A stretch of 64,000 bases of DNA from Zygnema cylindricum (lineage: Eukaryota > Streptophyta > Zygnematophyceae > Zygnematales > Zygnemataceae): the NCBI GenBank assembly GCA_037447655.1, contig JBBHKE010002853.1, forward strand, positions 124,001 through 188,000. Reading direction: 5' to 3'. The notes beneath the pieces are model-generated. The model did no database searches, was not told the DNA's origin, and was given only the letters and a program-made list of their open reading frames with translations. The position numbers were made by a program, and so were the translations under genes. Positions 1 through 16,647 of the stretch are shown piece after piece. How positions within the stretch are numbered: the first letter of the stretch is position 1; the number at the start of each line of letters is the position of its first letter.

Positions 1-3000
1 AATCTCGTGGATAAGAGTGACATTTTTAAAACTTATCTGGTTATAATATTAGAGGTTAACGTAATTCTTTGGCAGCTCGACCCATACATAACTTAATCAG
101 AAAGGGCTGTATACAAATCCACTTTCAGCTTCCTCGGGTAAGACAGTTACAAAGATCTCAAACATACATAGAACCAAGAAGGCTGGTAAGGTTTCCCTGT
201 TCGCTGATACATGAATTTCATCCCAATTGCTACCCCCTTATGAGAACCGACAACACCTGACTTACTTACAGCTGCCTTTTCACTACGTCCTCGGATAAAA
301 TATCTGAAAGAAGAAGCTGTAAGTGGCCTCTTCCTAGTGGAGCGTCTTCTGGGTTTATCTCCAGGAAGTCCTGAAGGAATGATCCCTGACCGGATGGGCT
401 TTGAAGAAGGCATTTTCCGTTGCCTAATAGAGAGAAGGCCTGTGGACATTCCCACTGCTAGGGTTGAGGTATTTGCCGATATCCCGAGTGACAAAACAGG
501 GGCCGGATAACGAATTGCATGAGTGGCCTGCATTTAAAACCAATGACGCAGAAAGTTAGACTACAAACAATCGAGAAATAAACTTTGTTGAGATAAGTGC
601 TCTCTATGCTCTAAGAAAATGACCAGGATGTCACAAAACGGGTTGAACGAGGAAGTTAAAAAAGCAAATCTATAGAAGAGGATGGAACAAAAAAAAATTG
701 AAGTTGAATCAGCTAAAACAGACTTAGATAAAAAAAAAACAATGAAATAAGTCTCTTTACAAATAAAGAATGGACAGGGGGAAAAAAAAAAAAACATACA
801 AGGGCCCATTGGAAGGGTGAGTACTTACGCGAAAACTATCAAGATCATAGACTTTAACATGACAATCTGCCGAGCCAGTAAGGAGGCGTGGATTGGGAGT
901 ACGGTTAGCAGGCCCAACAGAAATAGGGGCTGCAAGTGTTAGGGCTGTCACAGTTTTTTGGTGATTGGACAGACGCTGAAGAAGACGCCCCCCTCCAAGG
1001 ATATCCCAGATGTTTACATGGTTGCCTCCTGCACTCAGATATTTTCAACAATAGCTTCAGTTTTGTTTCAAATTATTACAGGATTCGTCGTATGTACTTA
1101 TAATCTTTCTGTCAGGTACACACACATGCTTTACCTCGGTTACAGGCTTTGTTGCATATAAATGCAGAAACAAATTCTCATGGCTCTGATAAAACTAGCA
1201 AAGACAGAAAGGTGCCCAATACCTGCTGTTGCTAGGAGACCTCCAGATGGAAAAAAGAGCACAGCCTCCACCGGTAGATCGTGCTGCATTAAAAGAAGAC
1301 AAATTTAATTGTTATTCTCTGCATAGAAGCCAGCAATCTCTCAAAGCTAAATGGTTCCTTTGAATCCAACACTGGAGTTTGAATTGCCACTGCGGAAGGA
1401 CTTAAAAGGCTGTCATATTGAAAAACACAACATCAGAGACATGACAACATGTGGTTTCAGTATACAAAAGGAAGTCAGCCACAGCACCTTTAACGGCAGC
1501 TTAAACAAAACCACATTATTAAGGTTTTAAGTACCCTTAATTGCATTGAACAACACAAAGAAGATTGGTCAATATCTTTAAAAAACTACTTTGCATTTCA
1601 GGATAAGAACTGAGTTACCTGTAGCTTCATGACACTTTTACCACTTCGCAGATCCCATAAACGAACTGTGTGGTCATATGACCCGGTTGCCCTGCATAGA
1701 ACAATGCATGAAACACCCAAGTAAAGTCATCAGTTCTCAATTTCTTACATGTCTTGTGAAAGTGCACAGCAGAATCAATCTCTCTCAATAGCAGTTCAAC
1801 AAAAATGCGAGTCCAGCACAACAAATGTTTCTCAGCAATTGTATAGAGTAAAATTCCGTATCAGAAATGTTTTCATTCAACAGCCCCTCTTAAATAGTAG
1901 AAGGTCACGGAAACAACTGGACACTACTACATGACAAAGTGCAGATTGCTAAGTCCTCAAGGTCTATTTCAAAAACCTTAATCTTTTATGGTTGAAAAGC
2001 CGTTGACTACAGTTAAAACCCTTTCAAGGACATAAAACAGACAAGTCACTGCATTTACAACCACAAGGGCCTAATTGACTTAAATAATTTCCTATTCCAG
2101 AACTGTCACCTCAAGCAAGGTAAAGATGTAACAGTCACTTAGTTCCGGAAGTGCTCAGCATAGAGACCAAGTGCAAACCTACCAGAGATCAGAATTTGAT
2201 GGACTTGCAGCTCCACAGCGTACATAATCAGAATGTTCCGTCATCACTGACACTGCTTCCTGTTAGAAAAGAGAAACACCTATGACCAGAAATTAACTTT
2301 GACCAGATATTAACATGATGAAAAAAGACACAGAAAGAAGCACTTTTTTTGTTAATTCAGATTAGCTACCTATACAAATCAATTTACTTATTCATAAATA
2401 GAGGGAGAAAGCAGTGGGGAAGAGGGGGAGAGGGGGAGAGGGGTAGAGGGGGGGGAGGGGAGAGGGGGAGACCAACATCATTGCTACTGAGATTATCCTT
2501 GATAGTTGAGGGCTCATGAACAAATTAAAAAAAAGCTGTTCCAGAGGTCTATCAAGAATTAATGTACATTTACCACGAAGACAACTCTATATTGATCATA
2601 AGAACAGCTTTATTGAAAGAATGTCACATGCCTGTGTAGCTAAGTCCCACCAACGAACAGTCGCGTCATCACCGGCCGATAACACATGAACTTTATCCTT
2701 GGCATATCGTGTGAAATGTACAGGCCTGCAGTAAACAAGAATACCGTAAATCGCTATAAGAGTAAATATTATTAGCAAGTGGTTAACGTCAGTGGCGTTG
2801 ATTCTGATTAAGATCCTAGCGATGTAGACGACTACGGACCGTGCGTCAAACTTATGATATGAACGGAAAAATTAGTATTAGTAAGGCTGTTTCAGATTTG
2901 GGTTATTGACCCTAACAGCGATTCACAGGAGAGTTTTGTATTCTTGATGTCAAACGGAAAACAACTATGATTGACATAGGAAGCCAGGAAAATGCATGAA

Positions 3001-5673
3001 AAAAGGAGAAAAAGTTTAATAGGGAATTGTACAACACATATACAGTGAATGAAACTGATAGCTTGCAAAGTTGCTAGTTGTTGACACAACTAGTCTGGGT
3101 GATTAGTAAGGCTGTTTCAGATTTGGGTTATTGACCCTAACAGCGATTCACAGGAGAGTTTTGTATTCTTGATGTCGAACAGAAAACAACTATGATTGAC
3201 ATAGGAAGCCAGGAAAATGCATGAAAAAGGAGAAAAGGTTTAATAGGGAATCGTACAACACATGTACAGTGAATGAAACTGATAGCTTGCAAAGTTGCTA
3301 GTTGTTGACACAACTAGTCTGGGTGCAAAGTTGTTGAGGTTTGTTGTCATTCCATTTAGTGTGATCCAGACAAGTTACAGAGAATCAATAACTCAAATGC
3401 AGAAGATTTAGAGTGTAAGTGGACTCCTTAAAATTCACTAAGCTAATAACAAGAGTGCACAATCAGTATGAATCACGCCGTCATTGCAAGATACAGTGAA
3501 GAGACTACCTTTTATGGCCTTTGAATTGTCGAAGCAGCGATCTACTCCCAGCATCAAAAACCTGTCCCCTTCCACCCAGGCCGATTTGAAGTGCCTCAAT
3601 AACTCCAGGGACTCACCCGGCCATCTTGACACTACAGCGTGAATCACTTTTACCATTCATAATTATATAGCAATAATAATTTGTAGCTATTAATTTTAAA
3701 AAAAGGTCCAAGTGACGTGGAAGATTTGAGATTGCTTACCAAATTAGTGTTATGAACAGAAAAAAATAGAATTATTCACGCTTTTAATGATCAGGGTCAA
3801 AAACACCGGCATTGAATTAGTTTTACTAGCACTACTAAGGATTCATGGTGTAGCAAACTCCTGAAATAGTGTATAAATGAGTCCTGCAACCGGCATTACT
3901 GGCGCAAAAATCAGAGTATTCTTTCAGAAAAATGTGCAATTTGGAAGAAGCGTAAATTTCTGTATGATTTGGTGATTACTGGCCGGTTTTGCCAGATGTA
4001 GAGTATGTGTAATTACCCTCTATGCCAGAGAGACATCACAAGTACTTCGCATTATAAATACAGAACAACAACATCATCATCATCGCATCATGTTCATATC
4101 ATCATCGAAACAGTAATAAAACCACATACCTGCACGATGCCAGTTTCGCCACCAGCAACAATAAGCTGACCATCGGATCGAAAAGTGCCTGAATATGCCT
4201 GCAGCAATGTACACAAGCACCATAAGCTCTCTCTACATCCATACAACCAGCAAATCTCAGCATTTTTCTATCCACATAAACTGTGGAAAAGAAAAGTACC
4301 AGCTTAAACATGTTAGTAGTTGCTGATCCAGCATCCTTCTTTTCGTCTCGCAATAGCTGTATTTGAAGAAGACATGGCAAATAAGACTGGAAGGAAATGA
4401 CAAAAATAGGAGATAAATATACCCCTGATGGGTTGAATAACAGACACATAAAATATTCCGGAAACATAAAGACTTACAATATCTCTGAAGCGCGAAAAGA
4501 CTCGTTTACTCTTGCGTGTCCCACAATCGTACACAATAACCTGCGTGACACAGCCTCGAGTCCAATAAGTGCCGCAGTAGCTTGCAGAGACTCGCCATGT
4601 CTTCCAGGGGCCCAGCCACCTGCAAGAAGAATGCATGGACCAAACGCACTCTTATTCAAGTTTCGACAGACAAACTGAATACAATATATAAAAACGCACG
4701 GATAAAAACGAACTCTTCTTCAACTTTTACAAAAAACTAAACACCAAGAATGCATGACCAGACACACTCTTATACAGGTTTTTACAGTTTTTTTTTTTTT
4801 TACAGACAAAATATCGAATATGCAAGGACCAAATTTTCTCACTACCTGAAAATTTATTTATAAACACTGATATCATTTTACAAATTATTTGTTTTTGGCT
4901 TATTTTTGCTGCAAAGAGGATGCAAGGATCAAGGACATCCTTTTCAAGCTCGAATACTCAAAAAGCAAAGAGTGGTGAAGGGGTTTCATTCTCAAATAGG
5001 ATTTGTTGGAATTTAAATTGCATTGGGTTTTGTTAAAGGGAAAGGGAGAGAAAGAGGGAAAGGGAGGGGAAGAGGGAAGGAGAGGGAGGGGGAGGGGGAG
5101 GGGGAGGGGGAGGGGCAAGGGGAGAGTGGGGGACAGAGAGGGAGGTAGAGAGGGAGAGAGGGAGAGAGAAGGGGGAGACGGGGAGAGGGAGAGAGGGAGA
5201 GAGGGGGAGAGGGGGAGAGGGGGAGAGGGGGAGAAGGGGAGAGGGGGAGAGGGGGAGAGGGGGAGAGGGGGAGAGGGAGAGAGAGGAGGGAAGACGGGGA
5301 GAGGGGGAGAGGGGGAGAGGGGGGAGAGGGGGAGAGGGAAAGAGGGGGAGTTTTGAGAATGTCTTTCAAAACATTCAGTTGCATAACTTATCTCCTCATT
5401 TTTTTCCCTGAAAAGAAAACTTGCAGAATAAAACCTTGAAAAATAGTTGGTAATAATTTAACTCACTCTTGTAGAACTCGTAACCGCAAAGTTGAACGGA
5501 GCAGTGTTACAAAAATCTATAGAAGTGACTGCAGCTATTTGCTGCGAATTTGTAGGAGAACGAAAACTGCGCCAAAATTTTCCGTCTGGTGTCTCTCTAT
5601 CTCCCCGAGGAGGATATCGCTTTGGCTGCAGTTTTTTATACTCCATGGCGTCACTTCCTTCCAGTTCTGCCAT
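1..5673 (-). CDS. UTP15: UTP15-like WD40 protein of the small-subunit processome (5' ten exons, partial)
   Basis: In the UTP15 family (SWA1/SLOW WALKER1 in Arabidopsis), the protein is a nucleolar WD40 subunit of the U3 snoRNP/small-subunit processome needed for 18S pre-rRNA processing. I read ten exons: 5467-5673, 4478-4540, 4130-4198, 3509-3561, 2632-2725, 2183-2259, 1619-1691, 1223-1283, 829-1028 and 270-527. They total 1155 bases, 385 codons, with every phase matching. Signature stretches are QIAAVTSIDF in exon 1, FRSDGQLIVAGGETGIVQ in exon 3, SDYVRCG in exon 6, TGSYDHTVRLWDLRSGKSV in exon 7 and FRYFIRGRSEK in exon 10. The start at 5673 gives MAELEG; an in-frame Met seven codons upstream (5694) is possible. 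The UTP15 C-terminal domain is not seen, so the gene must continue left of base 1. Bases 1-269 look intronic. The exon 5 donor is GC, not GT. Family assignment is secure; a single exon edge could be wrong. Confidence 0.9.
2260..2631 (-). other. UTP15 intron 5, probable GC-AG intron
   Basis: Exon 5 ends after ACACAG at 2632 and the intron starts GCATGT. The acceptor CTAACAG precedes exon 6 at 2259. Joining them keeps phase 0 and gives a WD-repeat linker of the expected length before HSDYVRCG. The nearest GT donor, four bases further on, would need a different acceptor and would shorten that linker by one residue. The intron holds a G-rich tract on the plus strand at 2401-2471, which is a pyrimidine tract on the gene's strand. 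Confidence 0.6.
2881..3325. repeat. 225-bp tandem duplication inside UTP15 intron 4
   Basis: Bases 2881-3101 and 3106-3325 are near-identical direct copies with a period of 225, both starting gtaaggctgtttcag and ending ctagtctgggtg. They differ by a few substitutions and one or two A-run indels, which points to a fairly recent duplication. The pair lies wholly within the intron between exon 4 (3509-3561) and exon 5 (2632-2725). No coding signal is seen in it. Confidence 0.9.
5038..5350. repeat. Polypurine (GGGAGA)n tract in UTP15 intron 1
   Basis: About 310 bases of almost pure purine on the plus strand, built from gggaga and gggggaga words. On the gene's strand it is a CCCTCT pyrimidine tract inside intron 1 (4541-5466). 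Apparent ORFs of Pro/Leu/Ser or Gly/Arg/Glu repeats here are artefacts of the low-complexity sequence. Mirror-symmetric purine tracts of this length can in principle form triplex (H-DNA) or G-quadruplex structures. Confidence 0.9.
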
Positions 5674-5785
5674 TTTTAAGTTGAAAAGGAACAACAGACA
5701 GAATTAGAGCTTCAGGGTTTAAAGTTTAAACACTCTGATTTCCACATTTGGGGACTAGCAGAGTATAATACGATCAGAGTAGCAT

Positions 5786-5833
5786 ACAGTACAGTACAGT
5801 ACAGTACAGTACTGTACAGTACAGTACAGTACA
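5786..5833. repeat. CAGTA minisatellite with internal symmetry
   Basis: A short run of cagta units is interrupted by one actgtac, which makes the run partly self-complementary. It sits in the upstream region of the UTP15 gene and abuts the first MITE at 5830. Confidence 0.8.
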
Positions 5834-6050
5834 CCGCGAATCGTTATTAGCGTCAATGTTTTTTTCGCCACTTAAAACATCTTTTTTCCGTACGCACTTA
5901 TAGGATTGTGGATTTGACGGTCGCGATTGAAAGGTAGCATTCTCAGCTTCCGATTGGCGGTCTCAAATTGAAAATTGGACAAGTGTGTACGGAGAAAAGA
6001 TGTTTTAAATGGCGAAAAAAACATTGACGGTATTAGCGATTCAAGGTGTA
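5830..6050. mobile_element. MITE-like foldback element, copy 1
   Basis: The left end ACCGCGAATCGTTATTAGCG continues into a run of T and a cgccacttaaaaca segment. The right end carries the reverse complement in degenerate form (ggcgaaaaaaacattg, then gcgattcaaggt). The ends therefore form long terminal inverted repeats around a core of about 80 bases. TA flanks both sides. No transposase is encoded. The core is in opposite orientation to that of the copy at 6631-6836. Confidence 0.75.
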
Positions 6051-6056
6051 CCGTAC

Positions 6057-6263
6057 ACCGCCAATCGCTATTAGCGTAGAAGTTTTTTTAGCGTATAAGA
6101 ATAATTACCGTTATTAACGCTAATTGGGAATTTGAAAATTTTCGAAGAAATCATTTACTCTAATGAGAAATTAGGGCTTTTTTAAATAGCATGGATAATT
6201 TTATTTGAGAATTTGGGAAAATTTTGGGGGGACCGATTCAATACGCTAATAGCGATTGGCGGT
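6057..6263. mobile_element. MITE-like element, copy 2, with perfect 22-bp terminal inverted repeats
   Basis: Bases 6057-6078 (starting ACCGCCAATCGCTATTAGCG) are the exact reverse complement of 6242-6263. The outer bases resemble the ends of the neighbouring MITEs, but the interior is different and AT-rich. It sits a few bases from copy 1. Confidence 0.75.
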
Positions 6264-6270
6264 TGGTACA

Positions 6271-6430
6271 GTACACCGCGAATCGTTATTAGCGTCAAGG
6301 TTTTTTTCGCCACTTAAAACAACTTTTCTCCGTACACACTTGTTGGATTTTCAATTTTAGACCGCCAATCGGAAGCTGAGAATGTTACCTTTCAATCGCA
6401 ACCGTCGATCCAAAGCATTCCGGACAGAAA
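6271..6430. mobile_element. MITE-like element, copy 3 (half element)
   Basis: It begins with the same accgcgaatcgttattagcg end and runs through the core (ccgccaatcggaagctgaga). It stops near 6415-6430 without the right-hand inverted end, so it is a truncated copy. Confidence 0.65.
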
Positions 6431-6447
6431 GTACAGAAAGTACAAAT

Positions 6448-6528
6448 ATATCGGGACCGCTGACCGTTCGATAACGATAACTATCGGTATCGGTGTTATC
6501 GCGATAAGTTTTTTACCGATACACAACA
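6448..6528. repeat. Dispersed repeat, inverted relative to the copy at 15512-15603
   Basis: It contains cgataactatcggtatcggt and then gttatcgcgataag, ending ttttttaccgatacacaaca. The same sequence is present in reverse complement near 15512-15603. It is internally rich in ATCG palindromes. The element class is unknown. Confidence 0.7.
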
Positions 6529-6630
6529 CTAATAATTTATCGTTTATTTATTTTATCATACTTTGATTGAAGATTTTCTAGGTTGTGTTTCCCGCTTCAC
6601 TGCAGCCAAAGAGCCAAAATAAACTCTACC

Positions 6631-6836
6631 ACCGCGAATCGTTAAGGTTTTTTCCGCCACTTAAAACATCTTTTCCCCGTACACACTTGATGGATTTTCA
6701 ATTTGAGACCGACAATCGGAAGCTGAGAATGATACCTTTCAATCGCAACTGTCAGATCCACAATCCGACAAGTGTGTACGGAGAAAAGGTGTTTTAAGTG
6801 GCGAAAAAATCCTTGACGCTAATAACGATTCGCGGT
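6631..6836. mobile_element. MITE-like foldback element, copy 4
   Basis: It starts accgcgaatcgttaagg and ends ttgacgctaataacgattcg then cggt, with inverted cgccacttaaaacatctttt arms. The core is the reverse complement of the copy 1 core. Both ends are preserved. Confidence 0.75.
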
Positions 6837-6840
6837 GTAC

Positions 6841-8270
6841 CATAATTTATCGTTAAATTCGATGTCGAATCTGAACCGTCAGTTTTCATTGTACATAACC
6901 GGCGGATTATTTGGAAGCGTTTGACGTGTGAACGCGACAAAATTTGTTCAAGCTATATCGATGGATTAATTGGAAGCGCTTGAAGTGTGAACGTTTGGTA
7001 AATTTTGTAAGTTTTTTGACCACGAACGCAACATACGAATGCTGTATATACAATAGATTTTATTTCCAAAAACACGATGGTAATACCATCGAAGTACAAA
7101 ACATGATTGTCACTAAAAAGAATTGATGACCAACAATGGTAAAAGACCAAAATCCTGAAGGATTAAAAACACAACAATAGTGCTTTAAAAGCCTAAAAGA
7201 AAAGAAATAAAGCAAGTACAACAAAACTAAACTATTGAAACACTACAAACTACCCTAGACACTAAAGCCTCAAACTACGCCCAACTAAAGATCAGAACTA
7301 CGAATATCATCTATATGCGCCGGGTGGGTCTATATCGTCTATATCGTTTATATGCTGTATATGGAAACGCTTCGAGTGTAAACACTCTGTTTCGTAAACA
7401 CAAGTTTTTTTTTTAGCAACTAGTTTTTTTGCTTTTTTTTTATATATAATAGCAAGAAGATAAAATAAGCTGCATTAAGATCACGTGCTGGTAAACCACC
7501 TGAGTACATGAAAACAAAAAAAAGATAATTCGAAACGAAACTGAAAAACACAGACAAGAAGACAAACTAAAACAAAAATACTGCCAAAGAAACCAACACA
7601 CAAATAATGCAAACTAATAAAGAACCAGGAAAAGTAAAAGCACACGAATGTGTTCCATCACCGTCGTGACTGCCAGTAACGCCAGCTATTGCGTACAAAA
7701 AAGTATCCTTTCAATAATCGCAACACGCAATCAACTACAACAAGACTTAGGTTTCCAGAAGTGCATTTCTCAGTAACCACAAGAAGGGAAAACACCAGAA
7801 ACTATACCAGCGTATCATGCATTGAGCTACAAAAGTTATCCAACTAATGAAAAAACTAGATAACATATTTAAAAAAAAAGGTTTGAAGCTAATTTTCCGC
7901 CGATTAACTAAGACATGTGTAAAGCCTCGGTCTTAATCATAAGATGTACAAAATAACACAGGACTAACACATTGATGCCATATAAAAAATAAAAACACAA
8001 AGCACGAAAACATAAAATTGTAAAACCATAGAAACATAAAAACATAAAAACATAAAAACATAAAAACATAAAACAGAAATGGACAGAGGTTGAAAAAGAC
8101 ATTTGTTTGACTAGAATTAGGAAGAAACACTGGTTCTCCACTTTCACACTTTTACATTATCGTTTCAACATTATTTGTCACCCACAACTCAAATTTATGC
8201 AAAGTATAGGAGTACGCATCCTCCATCTAACTAAAGAAGTCAATCTGACAAAGGAACTTGTGACAATATA
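6841..8270. other. Intergenic, AT-rich, no gene seen
   Basis: No ORF with family resemblance. It contains three loosely similar phrases of the type ggaagcg-ttgacgtgtgaacg near 6915, 6970 and 7362, suggesting old repeat debris. There is also a short cataaaaa array at about 8033-8072. Confidence 0.5.
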
Positions 8271-8530
8271 ATCTCAAAACAAAAGAATATCCTTGAAACC
8301 AATGAGAGCTCAAAACAAAAGACTATATTTGAAATCAATGAGAGCTCTTAAAGAAAGTCTTTTGATTCTCAAAACAAAAGACTATCTTTGAAACCAACGA
8401 GAGCTCTTAAGGAAAAGATTATCTTTGAAACCAATGAGAGCTCTCAAAACAAAAGACTATCCTTGAAACCAATGAGGTCTCAAATCAAAAGACTATCCTC
8501 GAAACCAATGAGAACTCTCTTTAACTGGCA
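8271..8530. repeat. Minisatellite of about 42-48 bp units
   Basis: Repeats of ctcaaaacaaaagactatc followed by cttgaaaccaatgagag occur about six times with small changes and unequal spacing. Open frames through it simply translate the repeat. It lies downstream of the UPF0114 gene. Confidence 0.85.
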
Positions 8531-9178
8531 ATCCCTGAAAGACCACCAATATATTACATCAGCGTATTCTTATGGTAAGGTTTTACCTCTGATAACTCTT
8601 TCACTTTCACGTGCCATATTTACAGAGGGAAAAGGTAAGTCCCAAAGTAACACTTGAACTCCCATTTTTTTTGTGTCCTGTTTTTTTCCCTATCAGCTGT
8701 AAATTTTTCGAATCAAGTTTTGCATACTTTCCATCCAATTCTGTGAATAGTCCATTGCAAGGTTTTTGCAATAAATCACCTTTCTCGCTGTACAGCAGGA
8801 AAAGTACATCGCACTATTTTATAACTTCTCAGCTTTTTGTCTTCTCATATTTGAAGAAGAGTGACCTACCAATATTGAAATATGAAAAAAGCTCCTCTCT
8901 CCCCTCTCTTCTCTCTCTCTCCCTCTCTTCCACGATAAATCAAACACATAGTCAGTTACTTGTAAATCTTAAATAACTTGCATGTGAAATCTTCTTAACA
9001 AATTGTACTCAAAAAATGTTCATGTTGGTACTATCGATCGCAAGAAAGACCGTATCTGGAAACCTGCCACCATTTCCTTGACCATTCCATTTCCTTTCCA
9101 TTTCCTTTCCTATTCCTTTCCTATTCCTTTCCTTTGTCCTTTCCTTTGTCCTTTCCTTCACCATTTTTTTGACTTCCA

Positions 9179-13922
<4,744 letters not shown>

Positions 13923-13989
13923 GGCTGCTGATTGGATGCCACAAGAATAACAGTAATAATGAAAAATACAAAAGATAAACGATGACTAT

Positions 13990-13996
<7 letters not shown>

Positions 13997-14024
<28 letters not shown>
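13997..14024. repeat. Short (TA)n microsatellite
   Basis: A run of about 28 bases of TA just upstream of the UPF0114 start codon at 13922. Confidence 0.95.
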
Positions 14025-14028
<4 letters not shown>

Positions 14029-14099
14029 ACAGCAAAAGTAGTCACAGCTTGTAAACTTTGAAAATTGCTTTAACTCTGAGTTAGTTTTGAGCAAATAAA

Positions 14100-15200
14100 T
14101 AGAAAAAGAGAGGTTTTTTCCAAAAAAAAAGATTCTTTGTGCAACTTATAACCCTTGTAAGAATCGCTTAGTACTAGCAATATTTCCAATGAATATTCTT
14201 ACTCAAAACCGCAATAACGTAGGTATTACTTTTCACTTGTTGAGATAATATCCTTTCTAAGAATCCCTATATCGTCCAAGAAAGCTTAAAGAGAGCTTTT
14301 CTAGGATTAATTGGCTACCACCTCGGAAAATGCACCGATAATATTAAATGAGTTTATTGTCGAACTATGAGTTTGATATGGAACTAGCAAAATTTTCAAT
14401 GGAAAACGGAAAAAGGGCTTGCAGCAGCTTTTGGTAGTGACATCAGCGTCCTTTGAAAATGACATCAGCAAGCAATCTACAATAATGTACGATTTTTAGG
14501 CAAGCACCTCACAGTTACCCTGTTCTCCCTCCAGTTCTCTGCAACAGATAAACAGTACAGTACAGTACTGTACTTACACAAGGTACAATAGTGCTGGCAG
14601 CGATACATTTGAAAGTAAACTTTTCTTGTACTTATTTCGAGATAACGTTTTGGTGGTAAAACTACAGCCTTTATTTTAGCCACGAGCCCTTATATTTGTA
14701 CGGTTTGCACACATAGGAGGGGTAAATGACAGCTTGCTTGCGTCATTATCAATATCGAAATGTCCGTCTGGTAGACGGACGTGAAAAATTTGCACGACGG
14801 AATAAACCATTAACGTGGCTGTCTATTCTCAAAATACAGGTGACCGTCGTCGATTCGTAATATTGAACCGTTGAAATCGGCTAGATTCACGTTTTTGCAC
14901 ACTTGGGAGGCCAGGGTCCCACCTTCGACACGTCTACCGGTCAGTTTCTAAAAGGAAAGACGTTCATCTTCGCTGACGACTGAATTTCTACTGTACTTGC
15001 AGTATTCGTGCATTACCGTACGATTCTCCTCTCCGTCTCGGTTTTTTACTTTTTTCCTAAGGTATTACTGTATCGTACGATATTTGCGTCATCTCGACAA
15101 TTAACGTCATTGAATCTGAGATCTAACGGTGACATGACATCTTTAACCGAATTACCTCCCCCAGTTAAATCAGGTCCTCATGTGTGGAGTCTAGGAATCA
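14100..15200. other. Intergenic, no gene seen
   Basis: AT-rich to mixed sequence upstream of the UPF0114 gene. It includes a small hairpin at about 14764-14781 (cgtctggtagacgg). No recognisable coding region or RNA gene. Confidence 0.5.
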
Positions 15201-15210
15201 CATATCCTTC

Positions 15211-15478
15211 GTTTATCGTTCAGGTCAACCCAATCCGTTTCTCAAACTTTTCGCGGCCGAAAAATCTCCAGAACCATTTGCATCCGTGTACCAATGGGAA
15301 TTTAAGAACGCTCGTGTCCATGGTTCACTGGGGAACGAATCTAGTTCTGAAGTGACTATTTTGAGATCCAATAGAAGATCAGATATATTCCAGCTCAGCA
15401 TTCTCGCTCTGCACTTTTTGCGCATTCATGGGTTCATCCCAATCCGGTCATTCAGGACTTTACGTGTTCACACCTAGG
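15211..15478. repeat. Dispersed direct repeat, copy 1
   Basis: It matches 16648-16916 over about 270 bases with scattered substitutions. Both copies start near cgttcaggt-aacccaatcc and end at tacgtgttcacacctaggat. The two copies are about 1.4 kb apart in direct orientation and could be the ends of one decayed element. No PBS, polypurine tract or coding region was identified between them. Confidence 0.75.
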
Positions 15479-15511
15479 ATTAAAAATACGATCATATGTT
15501 ACAATTTTCTA

Positions 15512-15603
15512 GTGTTGTGTATCGGTAAAAAACTTATCGCGATAACACCGATACCGATAGTTATCGGTTATCGAACGGTCAGAGCTTCCGATATATCGGT
15601 CTG
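15512..15603. repeat. Dispersed repeat, inverted copy of 6448-6528
   Basis: It reads tgttgtgtatcggtaaaaaa and then cttatcgcgataacaccg, the reverse complement of the segment at 6448-6528. It follows directly after the repeat at 15211-15478. Confidence 0.7.
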
Positions 15604-16647
15604 GGACCAACAAATTCCATATCGGAGATAACTTAAAAAATATATAGTATGCGTACAATAGTACTTTATAACATACTGTATTATTTTACTGATTTTATAT
15701 AGCGTGGCATGCCACGTATAAAAAGCTGTTCCGTTACAGTTTAACTGCAATTTATTACGGTAAACGCGGCACATAAACGTTGGCCGGTTAACTGAACAAA
15801 AAATTTACGGCGACGTACGGAAATTTACTAAAAAATTGGTGAACATGGAACTGGAAAAGGACGGCGGACACAAAAGTACAACGGTTTAGATTTTTGAAAT
15901 TTTGTGACATGGCAGATGTTTAGGGTTTTGTAACACTGTGACGTCATGCTCATTTGTGACAACGTCGACGTCGCAGATTCAAGAACTTTCGGCCATGGAT
16001 ACCTGATTTCGTTTTCTCTACTTTTTTCGCTCTACTTGCATAAAGATATACATAAGGGTATTCAAAAGAATTATTTTTCAAATATCTTTCACTTCATACC
16101 AGTTTTGTCGTGCCTCATTCTAAAAAGTGTGAGATAAAAGTGATAGTGTGAAAGAGAGAGGGGAGAGGCGACGACGACGTAAAATTCTACCAAGGAACCC
16201 ATGAATGAAAGTAGAGGTCCGCGACCCCTGCATATTTTTTTCCGTACATCATCGTCTTTTCCGTACATGTGCTTGACGGACAGGGAGAAAAATAGCGAGT
16301 ACCTCTCCCTCGTCCTAAAATTTTCCCACTCATGTGTCGCGTGCGTGGACCATTTTGCATTCGTTGTTTGGGGGTACTTTCTTTGAAATCACCTCGCGAG
16401 GTTATTTTTGATAAAGGTTTTTGACTAGTTGGATTCTCTTGCCCGGGGGTCGAAAAAAGGAAAACGACAAAATTTGTTAAAATGACGACAAATATGCAGT
16501 ACATTCAAAGTATCGACTTGACGTTTGTTGTACATTTAAAGAGTTGATTTTTTTATACAGCTAAAGTTTTTCTCGTACGGAACTGCGTTTTGGGTGAAAA
16601 CGACACATTAAAGTCGATACTTTAACACATGGGGACGTACCTTTAGT

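Noticed and set aside
1-269. The UTP15 C-terminal exon within the window
   Set aside because: After the clear GTAAGT donor at 269, none of the three minus-strand frames shows the conserved UTP15 C-terminal pattern.
5003-5384. Gly/Arg/Glu-rich (plus) and Pro/Leu/Ser-rich (minus) ORFs
   Set aside because: They are translations of the polypurine tract inside UTP15 intron 1.
7908-8147. Phe/Cys/Leu-rich minus ORF
   Set aside because: It is produced by the cataaaaa repeat and has no homology signature.
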